From NCBI RefSeq assembly GCF_900155945.1, contig NZ_FTMN01000003.1, positions 434,001 to 498,000 of the forward strand: 64,000 nt of DNA, in the 5' to 3' direction. Origin of the DNA: Marinobacterium stanieri. GTDB taxonomy: Bacteria > Pseudomonadota > Gammaproteobacteria > Pseudomonadales > Balneatricaceae. The position numbers were made by a program, and so were the translations under genes. The stretch's first letter is position 1, and the number at the start of each line of letters is the position of its first letter. Below are positions 24,718 to 32,367 of this stretch, one piece after another. The notes below the pieces were generated by a model. The model did no database searches. It saw only the letters and a program-made list of their open reading frames with translations, and had not been told where the DNA came from.

Positions 24718-25368
24718 ATGAAGGACTTCATCAATCACATCTTTGGCACCCGCGTGCCCACGCCCATTGTGTGGGTGGTCATCATCCTGACTCTGCTGGT
24801 GAGCTGCTGGGCGTCAGCATCCAGCATTCCCGTTGCAGCCAAACAGTACCAGCGCACGCTTATACGCAGTGCCCATGCCTATTGGGGACTGAATGCGCCG
24901 ATCGCCACATTTGCGGCTCAGGTTCACCAGGAGTCCCGTTGGATGCCGAAAGCGGTGTCTCGGGTGGGTGCTCAGGGCATGGCGCAGTTCATGCCGGCCA
25001 CGTCGTCCTGGATCGCCGAGATCTACCCCGATGCACTGGGCAGTAACCAGCCGCTGAATCCCGGATGGGCGCTGCGTGCATTGGTGATCTATGACCGTTG
25101 GATTCTGACGCGGGTAACCGCTGCAGATAACTGCAATGCCGTTGCCATGATGCTGTCTGGCTATAACGGCGGACTGGGCTGGGTACACCGTGATCAACGC
25201 CTGGCGTCGGCTTCTGGGGCCGATTCTGCCACGTGGTTTGACAGTGTTGAGCAGTACACCAGCCGTGCGGATTGGGCGCGCCGGGAGAACCGCCGGTATG
25301 TGCGCTTGATTCTGCTGCGCTGGGAGCCGCTGTATGAAGCCGCAGGCTGGGGAGCTGGATCATGCTAA
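24718..25368 (+). CDS. Phage lytic transglycosylase (endolysin, SLT type)
   Basis: 216 aa with an N-terminal signal-anchor (PIVWVVIILTLLVSCWA) then a Slt domain: catalytic Glu in AAQVHQESRWMP, the GAQGMAQFMPATSSWI motif and MMLSGYNGGLGWV. It should cut peptidoglycan glycosidic bonds. The anchor suggests a SAR-type or membrane-attached endolysin that can reach the periplasm without passing through a holin hole. Start ATG at 24718, 2 nt after the holin stop; a GTG at 24712 is an alternative. Confidence 0.9.
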   Translation: MKDFINHIFGTRVPTPIVWVVIILTLLVSCWASASSIPVAAKQYQRTLIRSAHAYWGLNAPIATFAAQVHQESRWMPKAVSRVGAQGMAQFMPATSSWIAEIYPDALGSNQPLNPGWALRALVIYDRWILTRVTAADNCNAVAMMLSGYNGGLGWVHRDQRLASASGADSATWFDSVEQYTSRADWARRENRRYVRLILLRWEPLYEAAGWGAGSC

Positions 25369-25781
25369 TGCCCAGCGCAACCAGTATCTCCCTGGCCTTG
25401 GCAGCTCTTATCACCGGTGCAGCCGGTGGCTATTGGATGGGGCTGGATCACGGCGCACTGCAAGTCCGTGCAAGCACCGACAGCCAATCTGTAGCCGTAC
25501 TCTCCGAACTCATCGAATCGCAGAAGACGCTGACCGATGAGGCCAACAAGGCCAGTCAGCAGATCAATACCCTGGTTGCCGAACGTCAGCGCCACGATTA
25601 CTCAACCACACGAACACTCAAGGAGGTGCTGAATGAAACGGCTGCTCTGCGTGTTGATTGCCGCTTTGATGACCGCGTCATGCGCGAACTCACCGAAGCC
25701 CGTAACCGCGCCGCCCGAGCCGTTACCAGCGGCCTTGATGGTGCCTTGCCCGACACCGGTAACGCCGGTGGACAACAGTGA
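25362..25781 (+). CDS. i-spanin (Rz-like)
   Basis: 139 aa with an N-terminal signal anchor (SISLALAALITGAAGGYWMG) and a long periplasmic coiled coil (VLSELIESQKTLTDEANKASQQINTLVAERQ), the Rz plan. It contains the Rz1-like gene in another frame. Together they fuse inner and outer membranes at lysis. It overlaps the transglycosylase stop by 7 bp. Confidence 0.85.
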   Translation: MLMPSATSISLALAALITGAAGGYWMGLDHGALQVRASTDSQSVAVLSELIESQKTLTDEANKASQQINTLVAERQRHDYSTTRTLKEVLNETAALRVDCRFDDRVMRELTEARNRAARAVTSGLDGALPDTGNAGGQQ

Positions 25782-25887
25782 CAGTGCAGCCGTCGTTGCA
25801 CTGAAGGAATTGTACGACCAGTACGGCACCTGCGGCGGTCGTCTGTTCGAGCTGATACGCCGCATACAGGGAGAAAGGGATGATTGA
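25633..25887 (+). CDS. o-spanin lipoprotein (Rz1-like), embedded in Rz
   Basis: 84-aa lipoprotein: signal MKRLLCVLIAALMTASC with the lipid-modified Cys at 17, then a proline-rich stretch (SPKPVTAPPEPLPAALMVPCPTPVTPV) typical of Rz1. It starts within Rz in the +1 frame behind AAGGAGG and runs 106 bp beyond its stop. A classic nested spanin pair. Confidence 0.88.
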   Translation: MKRLLCVLIAALMTASCANSPKPVTAPPEPLPAALMVPCPTPVTPVDNSDSAAVVALKELYDQYGTCGGRLFELIRRIQGERDD

Positions 25888-26239
25888 GCTGCGAGAAGTC
25901 ATTGGCCTGATTGCCATCGTATTGACGATTATCGCGGGGTACTGGGCGCTGGCGAAGTATGTAGGGAAGCTGTTTACACAGCAGCTGGATAGCAAGTTCG
26001 AGGCCTTGAGCCAACGATTGGAAAAGATTGAGGAAAGCGAGCAGCGCAATCATCAAGCCGTTACCAAGGTAGAGCGGGATCTGATGGAGCTGCGTGCCCA
26101 ACTGCCCGAGAAGTACGTGCGCAATGAGGATTACATCAGTGGGCAGAGCCGCCTGGAAGCAAAACTGGATAGCCTGGCCACCAGGCTGCAAACCGCACCC
26201 GTGCATGGGCTGGTAGGAGGTCAACATGCAGCAGATTGA
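25880..26239 (+). CDS. Mu gp25-like membrane/coiled-coil protein (DUF2730 type)
   Basis: 119 aa with one N-terminal membrane helix (VIGLIAIVLTIIAGYWALA) and a coiled coil (LDSKFEALSQRLEKIEESEQRNHQAVTKVERDLMELRAQL). This matches the small DUF2730-like protein between lysis and terminase genes of Mu-like phages. Role unknown. Confidence 0.72.
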   Translation: MIELREVIGLIAIVLTIIAGYWALAKYVGKLFTQQLDSKFEALSQRLEKIEESEQRNHQAVTKVERDLMELRAQLPEKYVRNEDYISGQSRLEAKLDSLATRLQTAPVHGLVGGQHAAD

Positions 26240-26537
26240 TATGGAACGTGTCCGCCGTGAGTCCATGCGTTGGCTGATCTTGCTGACGTTGAACAACGCC
26301 CGCCCGATCGGAGCATACGAGAACCTGGTGTTGTCGGTTGTTCGTAGTGAGTACCCGGATGCCACCCCGTTGGAATTGCGTAAAGAGATCGATTACCTGG
26401 GTGATCGCAAGATGGTTGAGATCGACAAGAAACCGGACGGCCGCTGGCATTGTGACCTGACCAGCCTGGGTACCGATATCGCCGAATACACGGTCGAGTG
26501 CCGCGCGGGTATTGCACGGCCTGAGAAGTATTGGTGA
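26226..26537 (+). CDS. Mu gp26-like winged-helix protein
   Basis: 103 aa reading as a winged helix (RWLILLTLNNARPIGAYENLVLSVV...LRKEIDYLGDRKMVEIDK), as in Mu gp26-family proteins found before the terminase genes. It overlaps the previous gene by 14 bp. Probably DNA-binding and perhaps packaging-related. Confidence 0.75.
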   Translation: MQQIDMERVRRESMRWLILLTLNNARPIGAYENLVLSVVRSEYPDATPLELRKEIDYLGDRKMVEIDKKPDGRWHCDLTSLGTDIAEYTVECRAGIARPEKYW

Positions 26538-26542
26538 GTGCC

Positions 26543-27145
26543 ATGAGTGAGCAGGATGATTCCCTACCGTTGATTGCGCGCCCTGGTCGCTCCTCTGTGG
26601 CCCGCTTACCGGATGATGTGAAGCGCCATCTGGAGAAGCGCCTGGTTGAAGACCGCATGACGCTGGATGAGCTGATTGCGGACCTGAAGAACCGATTCCC
26701 GGAGCATGCCGAAGAGCTGCCCAGCCGCAGCGCCGTCCACCGGTACGGCCAGAAGCTGGATAAACGCCTGGCAGCAATCCGGGCCAGTACCGAAGCGGCC
26801 AAGATTATTCGTGCCCATGCCGGAGATCGTGAAGATGCCCGCTCAGAAGCCCTGACAGCGATGATTCAGTCTGAGCTGTTCGAGTCGATTATGTCGCTGC
26901 AGGAAGCGGATGACGAAGACGTCGATATCGCTCAGCGGATAGGCTTGCTGTCGGATGCGGCCAAGAATATCGCCACCCTGACGCGCTCCAGCGTAACTCT
27001 GAAAAAGTACCAGGAAGATATTGCTGAAGCCGCACGCCAGGAACTGCTGCGAGAGCAGAAAGAAAAACTGGCAGCCATGCCGAGCAAAGGCGGTGTCACC
27101 GAAGACACCAAACAAGCTATTCGCGAAGCGCTGGGGATTAGCTGA
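26543..27145 (+). CDS. Terminase small subunit-like (Mu gp27, DUF3486)
   Basis: 200 aa. The N-terminal SSVARLPDDVKRHLEKRLVEDRMTLDELIADLKNRFPE, followed by SRSAVHRYGQKLDKR, is the DUF3486 signature, a DNA-recognition HTH-type domain thought to serve as terminase small subunit in Mu-like phages. The rest is helical with a basic-acidic coiled coil. It shares one base with the large-subunit gene. I start at the ATG at 26543; a TTG at 26531 is possible. Confidence 0.88.
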   Translation: MSEQDDSLPLIARPGRSSVARLPDDVKRHLEKRLVEDRMTLDELIADLKNRFPEHAEELPSRSAVHRYGQKLDKRLAAIRASTEAAKIIRAHAGDREDARSEALTAMIQSELFESIMSLQEADDEDVDIAQRIGLLSDAAKNIATLTRSSVTLKKYQEDIAEAARQELLREQKEKLAAMPSKGGVTEDTKQAIREALGIS

Positions 27146-28584
27146 TGGCTACGCCGTTCAAGGGTAATGCGAAGATGCTACCTGCCGATCCTGAGGCTAT
27201 CTTCCTGCCATACCAGTCCAAATGGATCACTGACTCCAGCCGCTTAAAGCTGATGGAAAAAGGCCGTCAGATCGGTCTGTCCTGGTCCACTGCGTATGCC
27301 GCTGATGAACGCACTGCCGCTCAAGGTGCGCGCTTCGATCAGTGGGTCAGCAGCCGTGATGATCTACAGGCACGTCTGTTCATCGAAGATTGCAAGATGT
27401 GGGCAAAGATTATGGACATGGCGGCCAATGACTTAGGTGAGGTTGTGGTTGACCAGGAGAAGCGGATCTCCGCCTATGTGCTGGAATTTGCTAGCGGTCG
27501 CCGTATTCACAGCATGTCGAGTAACCCGGATGCTCAGGCCGGTAAGCGCGGCAGCCGTGCCCTGGATGAATTTGCCCTGCACCCGGACCCGCGCAAGCTC
27601 TGGTCAATCGCCTATCCGGGTATTACCTGGGGCGGCATTCTGGAAGTCATTTCCACACACCGAGGTTCGCACAACTTCTTCAACCAGCTGATTCGCGAGA
27701 TTACAGAAAACGGCAACCCCAAGGGCATAAGCCATCACCGGGTTACGCTGCAGGATGCACTAGATCAAGGCTTCCTGTTCAAGCTGCAGCAGATGCTGCC
27801 TCAAGATGATGAACGCCAGGAAATGGATGAGGCTGCGTACTTTGATTTCGTGCGCTCCGGCTGTGCTGATGAAGAGTCCTTCCAGCAGGAGTACATGTGC
27901 AATCCGGCTGATGATGATGTTGCCTTCCTGGAATATGACTTGATTGCGGCGTCTGAATATCCCGGAGGTACCGACTGGCAGCAGTTCGAAGGTGGCCGCT
28001 TGTTTATCGGCGTCGATATCGGCCGCAAGAAAGACCTGACCGTTCTCTGGGTAATCGAAAGGTTGGGCGATGTGCTCTACACCCGCCACGTTGAGTGCCT
28101 GCAGAACATGCGTAAATCAGAGCAAGAAGCCGTGCTCTGGCCCTGGTTCGCGAAAGCCGATCGCATTTGTATTGATGCCACCGGTTTGGGCATTGGCTGG
28201 GCTGATGATGCCCAAGATCAGTTTGGTACTTACCGAGTTGAGGCCGTGACCTTCACCGCCGGTGTCAAGGAGCAGCTGGCCTATCCGATTCGTTCCAGCA
28301 TGGAAGACAGGCGTGTGCGTATCCCTCATGACCCTAAGATCCGCGCAGACCTGCGCCAAGTCACCAAACAAGTCACCGCTGCTGGCAATGTGCGCTTCAC
28401 CGCTGAACGGACCCCTGACGGCCACTCAGACCGCTTCTGGGCGTTGGGACTGGCCATTCATGCGGCCAGTGGCCCAGTTACCAATATTGAATTCACCCCA
28501 GCCCCACCGTCCGGTCGCTGGTCATCCATTAATGACTGGGACGAAGACGATGATTACACAGTACAAGGAGGCCGAGCATGGTAA
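27145..28584 (+). CDS. Terminase large subunit (Mu gp28-like)
   Basis: 479 aa packaging motor and nuclease. The ATPase region shows a degenerate Walker A-like KGRQIGLSWSTA near residue 40 and a Walker B-like GSRALDEFALHPDP near 135-145. The RNase H-like nuclease domain begins at GGRLFIGVDIGRKKDLTVLWVI, a first acidic residue in VDIG, followed by ICIDATGLGIGW. Headful packaging from the inserted prophage ends is expected from the Mu model. Confidence 0.93.
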   Translation: MATPFKGNAKMLPADPEAIFLPYQSKWITDSSRLKLMEKGRQIGLSWSTAYAADERTAAQGARFDQWVSSRDDLQARLFIEDCKMWAKIMDMAANDLGEVVVDQEKRISAYVLEFASGRRIHSMSSNPDAQAGKRGSRALDEFALHPDPRKLWSIAYPGITWGGILEVISTHRGSHNFFNQLIREITENGNPKGISHHRVTLQDALDQGFLFKLQQMLPQDDERQEMDEAAYFDFVRSGCADEESFQQEYMCNPADDDVAFLEYDLIAASEYPGGTDWQQFEGGRLFIGVDIGRKKDLTVLWVIERLGDVLYTRHVECLQNMRKSEQEAVLWPWFAKADRICIDATGLGIGWADDAQDQFGTYRVEAVTFTAGVKEQLAYPIRSSMEDRRVRIPHDPKIRADLRQVTKQVTAAGNVRFTAERTPDGHSDRFWALGLAIHAASGPVTNIEFTPAPPSGRWSSINDWDEDDDYTVQGGRAW

Positions 28585-30170
28585 AGGTTCCTGGGTTTGT
28601 ACGCCGTCTGTTCGGCGATAGTCAGCAAGCATTGAAAGAGCAGCAAACCGGCGATGCCCGTGTGGCCCAGCTGAAACGCGAGTTCGCCGAACACCCCAGC
28701 CGGGGCCTGACGCCCGCACGCCTGCATGAAATTCTGGAAGCCGCCGAGCAAGGCGACCTGAAGGCGCAGAGCGAGCTGTTTGAGGATATGGAAGAGCGCG
28801 ATACCCAGATCGGTGCCGACATTGCCAAGCGCCGCCAGCTGGCCGCTGAGCTGGAGTGGCAGATCGTACCCCCGGATAACGCCAGTCGTCAGGAAAAGAG
28901 AGCTGCCGACCAGGCCGCCGAAGCCTTTGCGGGCCTTGAAGTTGAAGATCTGATCATCGACTTGGGTGCCGGCATTGGCCACGGCTGGGTTAACTTGGAA
29001 CAGTCTTGGTCACTGGATGGCAGTCTGCGCTTTGTGGAACAGCCAGAGTTGCGTCCACATAGCTGGTTCCGTTTGCACCCGGATGATCAAAACCTGATTA
29101 CGCTTCGCGATAACAGCGCCCAGGGCGCTGACCTTTGGCCGTTAGGATGGGTGCAGCACCGTCACCGTGCCAAACCGGGCTATGTTGCCCGCAGCGGCCT
29201 GCACCGTCAGTTGGCCTGGCCGTATCTGTTCAAGCACTTCTCAGTCTCTGACCTGGCGGAACTGCTGGAAATCTATGGCCTGCCGGCGAGGGTCGGCAAA
29301 TACCCCAGTAACGCTAAACCGTCCGAGAAAGCTACCCTGTTACGAGCTGTCACCAGTTTGGGGCACAACGCGGCAGGCATCATTCCCGAGGGCATGAGCA
29401 TCGAGTTCATGACGGCGGCCGGGGCCGCTGGCGGTGCCGATATGTTCAAGCTGATGCTGGACTGGTGCGAACGCTCTATCGCCAAATCGATCCTGGGCGG
29501 TACGCTCACCAGCGGTACCGGTGAAGGCACTAACACTAACGCACTGGGCAATGTGCATGAGCGTGGCCAAGCCAGCTTAATCCGGGCCGATGCGCGCCAG
29601 TACGCCGGTACTATCAAGCGCTGCATGCTCTGGCCTATGGCCGCCATGAATTTCGGCATTGACGATATCCGCCGGGCGCCTCAGTTCTATCTGGAAACCG
29701 AAGAGGCCAAAGATTACGCCGCGCTATCTCAGTCGCTGCCGACCTTTGTCGATATGGGCATGCGGATACCCGCCTGGTGGGTTCATGAGAAAACCGGTAT
29801 TCCCGAAGCCACCGAAAAAGATGAAGTGCTCCAGCCAGCAGCCACCCAGCCTATGCCAGTTGAACCTATGGCTTTGAGTGCCGCCCGCCAGGCCTCCATC
29901 GCGGCCCTGCGATCGGGCACATCACCAAGTGCGCAGCCACCCGCACAGATGCAGGAACAAGCGCGTGCAGCAGCCGAACCCGCGCAGAATGAATGGATCA
30001 ATCAAATCCGCACATTGGCCAGCGAAGTGGACAGCCTGGAAGAGCTGCGTGATCGGTTGCTGAAGGTATACCCCAACATGTCCCTTGATCGGTATGCCGA
30101 GGCCTTGTCTGAGGCCGGTGTGGCAGCCCACCTGGCCGGTATGAATGAGATCAAAGAGGAACAAGCCTGA
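28578..30170 (+). CDS. Portal protein (Mu gp29-like, DUF935)
   Basis: 530 aa. Signature stretches of the DUF935 portal family are ERDTQIGADIAKRRQLAAEL, HSWFRLHPDDQNLITLRDN, KHFSVSDLAELLEIYGLPARVGKYPS, and SILGGTLTSGTGEGTNTNALGNVHE. It forms the dodecameric DNA gate of the capsid. Its C-terminal ~100 residues are A/P/Q-rich then helical. It overlaps both neighbours by a few bases. Confidence 0.95.
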   Translation: MVKVPGFVRRLFGDSQQALKEQQTGDARVAQLKREFAEHPSRGLTPARLHEILEAAEQGDLKAQSELFEDMEERDTQIGADIAKRRQLAAELEWQIVPPDNASRQEKRAADQAAEAFAGLEVEDLIIDLGAGIGHGWVNLEQSWSLDGSLRFVEQPELRPHSWFRLHPDDQNLITLRDNSAQGADLWPLGWVQHRHRAKPGYVARSGLHRQLAWPYLFKHFSVSDLAELLEIYGLPARVGKYPSNAKPSEKATLLRAVTSLGHNAAGIIPEGMSIEFMTAAGAAGGADMFKLMLDWCERSIAKSILGGTLTSGTGEGTNTNALGNVHERGQASLIRADARQYAGTIKRCMLWPMAAMNFGIDDIRRAPQFYLETEEAKDYAALSQSLPTFVDMGMRIPAWWVHEKTGIPEATEKDEVLQPAATQPMPVEPMALSAARQASIAALRSGTSPSAQPPAQMQEQARAAAEPAQNEWINQIRTLASEVDSLEELRDRLLKVYPNMSLDRYAEALSEAGVAAHLAGMNEIKEEQA

Positions 30171-31420
30171 TGCCCAGTGTGTCCTACGGATCGGTACCGT
30201 TCCCGCAGCAGATCGATTTCATTCGGCAGAAGCTGAATATACCGACGCGCCACTGGACCGATATCTACACCCAGGAACATGACTGGGCGTTCATGGTTGC
30301 CGGCGCTAACCGCAATGCGATTGTGTCGGACTTCCGGGAGTCCATCGAACGCATGATCGAAAATGGCCGCACCCTGGAAGACTTCCGCAAGGATTTTGAC
30401 AACATCGTTTCAAAACACGGCTGGGATTATAACGGGGGCCGCAACTGGCGCAGCCGGGTGATCTATGAAACCAACCTGTTCAGCAGTTACAACGCGGGCA
30501 GGTTTGAGCAGCTATGGAACGACCGCGACACACTGCCGTACTGGCAGTACCACCACAATGACGCCGTGACCCACCCGCGTGAACATCACCTGGCCTGGGA
30601 TAACCTGGTACTCAAAGCAGACGACCCTTGGTGGAAGGCCCACTTTCCACCGGGTGGCTGGGGCTGCCAATGCTATGTTACGGGCCTCTCTGAATACGAC
30701 CTGCAGCAACAACAGCTGAAGCTGGGCAAGGCTCCGGCCGAGAACTGGCAGACCGTTGAGATAGGCCAGCGCAGCCCTAGCGGCCCCCGCACTGTGCAGG
30801 TACCCGAGGGGATCGATCCCGGCTTCGAGTACACGCCCGGTAGTGCGCGCCTTCAGAGTGCTATCCCGCCTGAGCGCCCTGAGCCACCGATATCCGGCTC
30901 GGCTGGTGGCCAGGGCCTGCCCAATACCCGCCCAAATGCACCACTGCCTGAGCCACGCCCGGCCAGCCCAGACCAGCTGCTGGCTGAGGGGCTTACGCAA
31001 GAGGAATATGCACGCACCTTCCTGCAGCCCTTTGGCGCTGATTTGGATAAGCCTGCAATCTTCCGCGATGTGATTGATGAACGCCTGGTCATGGGGAAAG
31101 AGCTTTTCATGGATCGCCGCTCAGGCACCTTGAAAGCCGACAAGCGTGGCCGTGGTCGCTACTTGCCGTTACTGGCTCAAGCCGTGATTGACCCGGATGA
31201 GATATGGGTACGCCTGGAATGGCATCACAGTCAGAAGAAAGCCATGATTCGCCGCCGTTACCTTGCTCAGTTCAGTCTGCCTGATCAGGTCTTGCCCGCA
31301 TTGGCGGTATTCGAGATTGCAGCCGATGGGTGGAGTGGAATCACCGTTTTCCAGCCTGATGCGCATGACATCGAAGATATGCGTGTCGGTGTAAGGCTAT
31401 ACAGCAGAAGTGAGGAGTGA
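30170..31420 (+). CDS. MuF head protein fused to a PBECR2-like nuclease domain
   Basis: 416 aa. Residues 1-~170 are the Mu F/SPP1 gp7-like minor head domain (WRSRVIYETNLFSSYNAGRFEQ, YWQYHHNDAVTHPREHHLAWD, PPGGWGCQCYVTGLS). A proline-rich linker follows (~225-265). The C-terminal ~150 residues (KPAIFRDVIDERLVMGKELF...GRYLPLLAQAVIDPDEIWVRLEW...RRYLAQF) match the phage-Barnase-EndoU-ColicinE5/D-RelE-like nuclease class, type 2, that is often fused to MuF. The tail domain may be delivered or act in head maturation; its activity is not established here. Confidence 0.88.
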   Translation: MPSVSYGSVPFPQQIDFIRQKLNIPTRHWTDIYTQEHDWAFMVAGANRNAIVSDFRESIERMIENGRTLEDFRKDFDNIVSKHGWDYNGGRNWRSRVIYETNLFSSYNAGRFEQLWNDRDTLPYWQYHHNDAVTHPREHHLAWDNLVLKADDPWWKAHFPPGGWGCQCYVTGLSEYDLQQQQLKLGKAPAENWQTVEIGQRSPSGPRTVQVPEGIDPGFEYTPGSARLQSAIPPERPEPPISGSAGGQGLPNTRPNAPLPEPRPASPDQLLAEGLTQEEYARTFLQPFGADLDKPAIFRDVIDERLVMGKELFMDRRSGTLKADKRGRGRYLPLLAQAVIDPDEIWVRLEWHHSQKKAMIRRRYLAQFSLPDQVLPALAVFEIAADGWSGITVFQPDAHDIEDMRVGVRLYSRSEE

Positions 31421-31487
31421 CCGCAGGCCGGCACCTGCGGCCCCGCGATGTTTGGCGGCCCAATTGCCGGGGGCGTATCCATCGCGG
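31421..31487 (+). other. Structured intergenic spacer between F and G genes
   Basis: Two hairpins in the 91-bp gap: CCGCAGG-CCGGCA-CCTGCGG (31421-31440) and CCGCGATG ... CATCGCGG (31443-31450 with 31480-31487), the latter enclosing smaller CGGC/GCCG pairs. There is no U-run. It could be a processing or attenuation element within the late transcript. Confidence 0.55.
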
Positions 31488-31511
31488 TTACCCCGATTAT
31501 AGGAGAAAACC

Positions 31512-32084
31512 ATGGCCGGTGCGCACATAGAGATCAACCTGAACAACCAGTCTGCCAGCAGCTCCCTCAGCACAGCAGTAGAAGCGCTGGAAAATCCCAG
31601 GCCGCTATTGGCCAATATTCGCGAGCACCTGACGCGCATACACCGCAAGCGCTTCAGTGAACAGAAGGCGCCCGACGGAACACCCTGGGCACCGCTCTCG
31701 CCTCGGTACCGTAAGCGCAAGCGACAGAACTCTGACAAGATCCTGGTACTGCGTGGCTATCTGATGAACACGTTGCGCGGTGTGATCGATGACGACGGTT
31801 TGGCATTCGGTACCGACAGGGCTTACGGAGCCGTGCAGCACTTTGGCGCACAGATCCAGCACCAGGCACGTGACACCACCCTGTACTTCAAACGTAACCG
31901 GGATGGCTCCGTTGGGAATCGCTTTGTGAAATCGGGCCGGTCTGACTTTGCGCAAGATGCGAAGGTGGGCGCACATACCACCGAGATACCTGCACGCCCC
32001 TGGTTGGGCACCAGTGATGAGGATGATCGTGATTTGTTGGCTCTGGCGCGTGACTACCTCGCCAAGGCCACTTCAGGTCGATAA
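31512..32084 (+). CDS. Virion morphogenesis protein (Mu gpG-like)
   Basis: 190 aa. The family motifs FSEQKAPDGTPWAPLSPRYRKRKRQ and ILVLRGYLMNTLRGVIDDDGLAFGTDRAYGAVQHFGA are typical of Mu G/P2 S-type proteins that help complete tail or head-tail joining. The C-terminus ends with RPWLGTSDEDDRDLLALARDYL, as in homologues. It closes the first late operon before a large gap. Confidence 0.9.
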   Translation: MAGAHIEINLNNQSASSSLSTAVEALENPRPLLANIREHLTRIHRKRFSEQKAPDGTPWAPLSPRYRKRKRQNSDKILVLRGYLMNTLRGVIDDDGLAFGTDRAYGAVQHFGAQIQHQARDTTLYFKRNRDGSVGNRFVKSGRSDFAQDAKVGAHTTEIPARPWLGTSDEDDRDLLALARDYLAKATSGR

Positions 32085-32097
32085 ATTTGCCAAGGCT

Positions 32098-32132
32098 CTG
32101 AGCGCCTCTCTAAGCCCCTGAGAGGTGCTCAG
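32098..32132 (+). terminator. Stem-loop after the gpG-like gene
   Basis: CTGAGCGCCTCTC / GAGAGGTGCTCAG, a 13-bp stem with one G-U type mismatch and a 9-nt loop, 13 bp after the gene stop. It has no U-run; a terminator or 3'-end stabiliser. The rest of the 283-bp gap (32085-32367) contains late element copy 2 and another hairpin. Confidence 0.5.
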
Positions 32133-32259
32133 GGCTACAACCACTGCCACCCGCACCTGAAAACGCCGCCACAGGCCCATTTCCGCTTTTATAAAAAGGA
32201 TTGCTTGCCTGTCCTTGCCTGCATTTCCCGCTTTGCCTCCGAAATCCTTCCAGAACAAG

Positions 32260-32284
32260 TTTTGCCCCCGTTCAAATTACACCC
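32260..32284 (+). promoter_or_regulatory. Late-operon element, copy 2 (head operon)
   Basis: TTTTGCCCCCGTTCAAATTA followed by CACCC, identical to copy 1 except one base. It lies 83 nt before the protease/scaffold gene, the start of the head operon. Confidence 0.7.
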
Positions 32285-32291
32285 GCTCCGC

Positions 32292-32363
32292 TGGCTCTTA
32301 GTCTGAGATCGAACAGCAACAGAACCCTGTTTGAAATCTTCAATTCAGAACCGAGAAGAGCCA
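32292..32363 (+). other. Long imperfect stem-loop before the protease gene
   Basis: TGGCTCTT (32292-32299) pairs with AAGAGCCA (32356-32363). Inside, TCTGA pairs with TCAGA and GAACAG pairs with CTGTTTG-side bases, giving a long interrupted stem. The 3' arm ends 4 nt before the ATG at 32368, so the ribosome-binding region is inside the structure. Confidence 0.5.
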
Positions 32364-32367
32364 TGAA

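Noticed and set aside
27145-28584. Terminase large subunit as inactive because Walker A is degenerate
   Set aside because: Mu gp28-family terminases normally have a divergent P-loop; the gene is otherwise complete.
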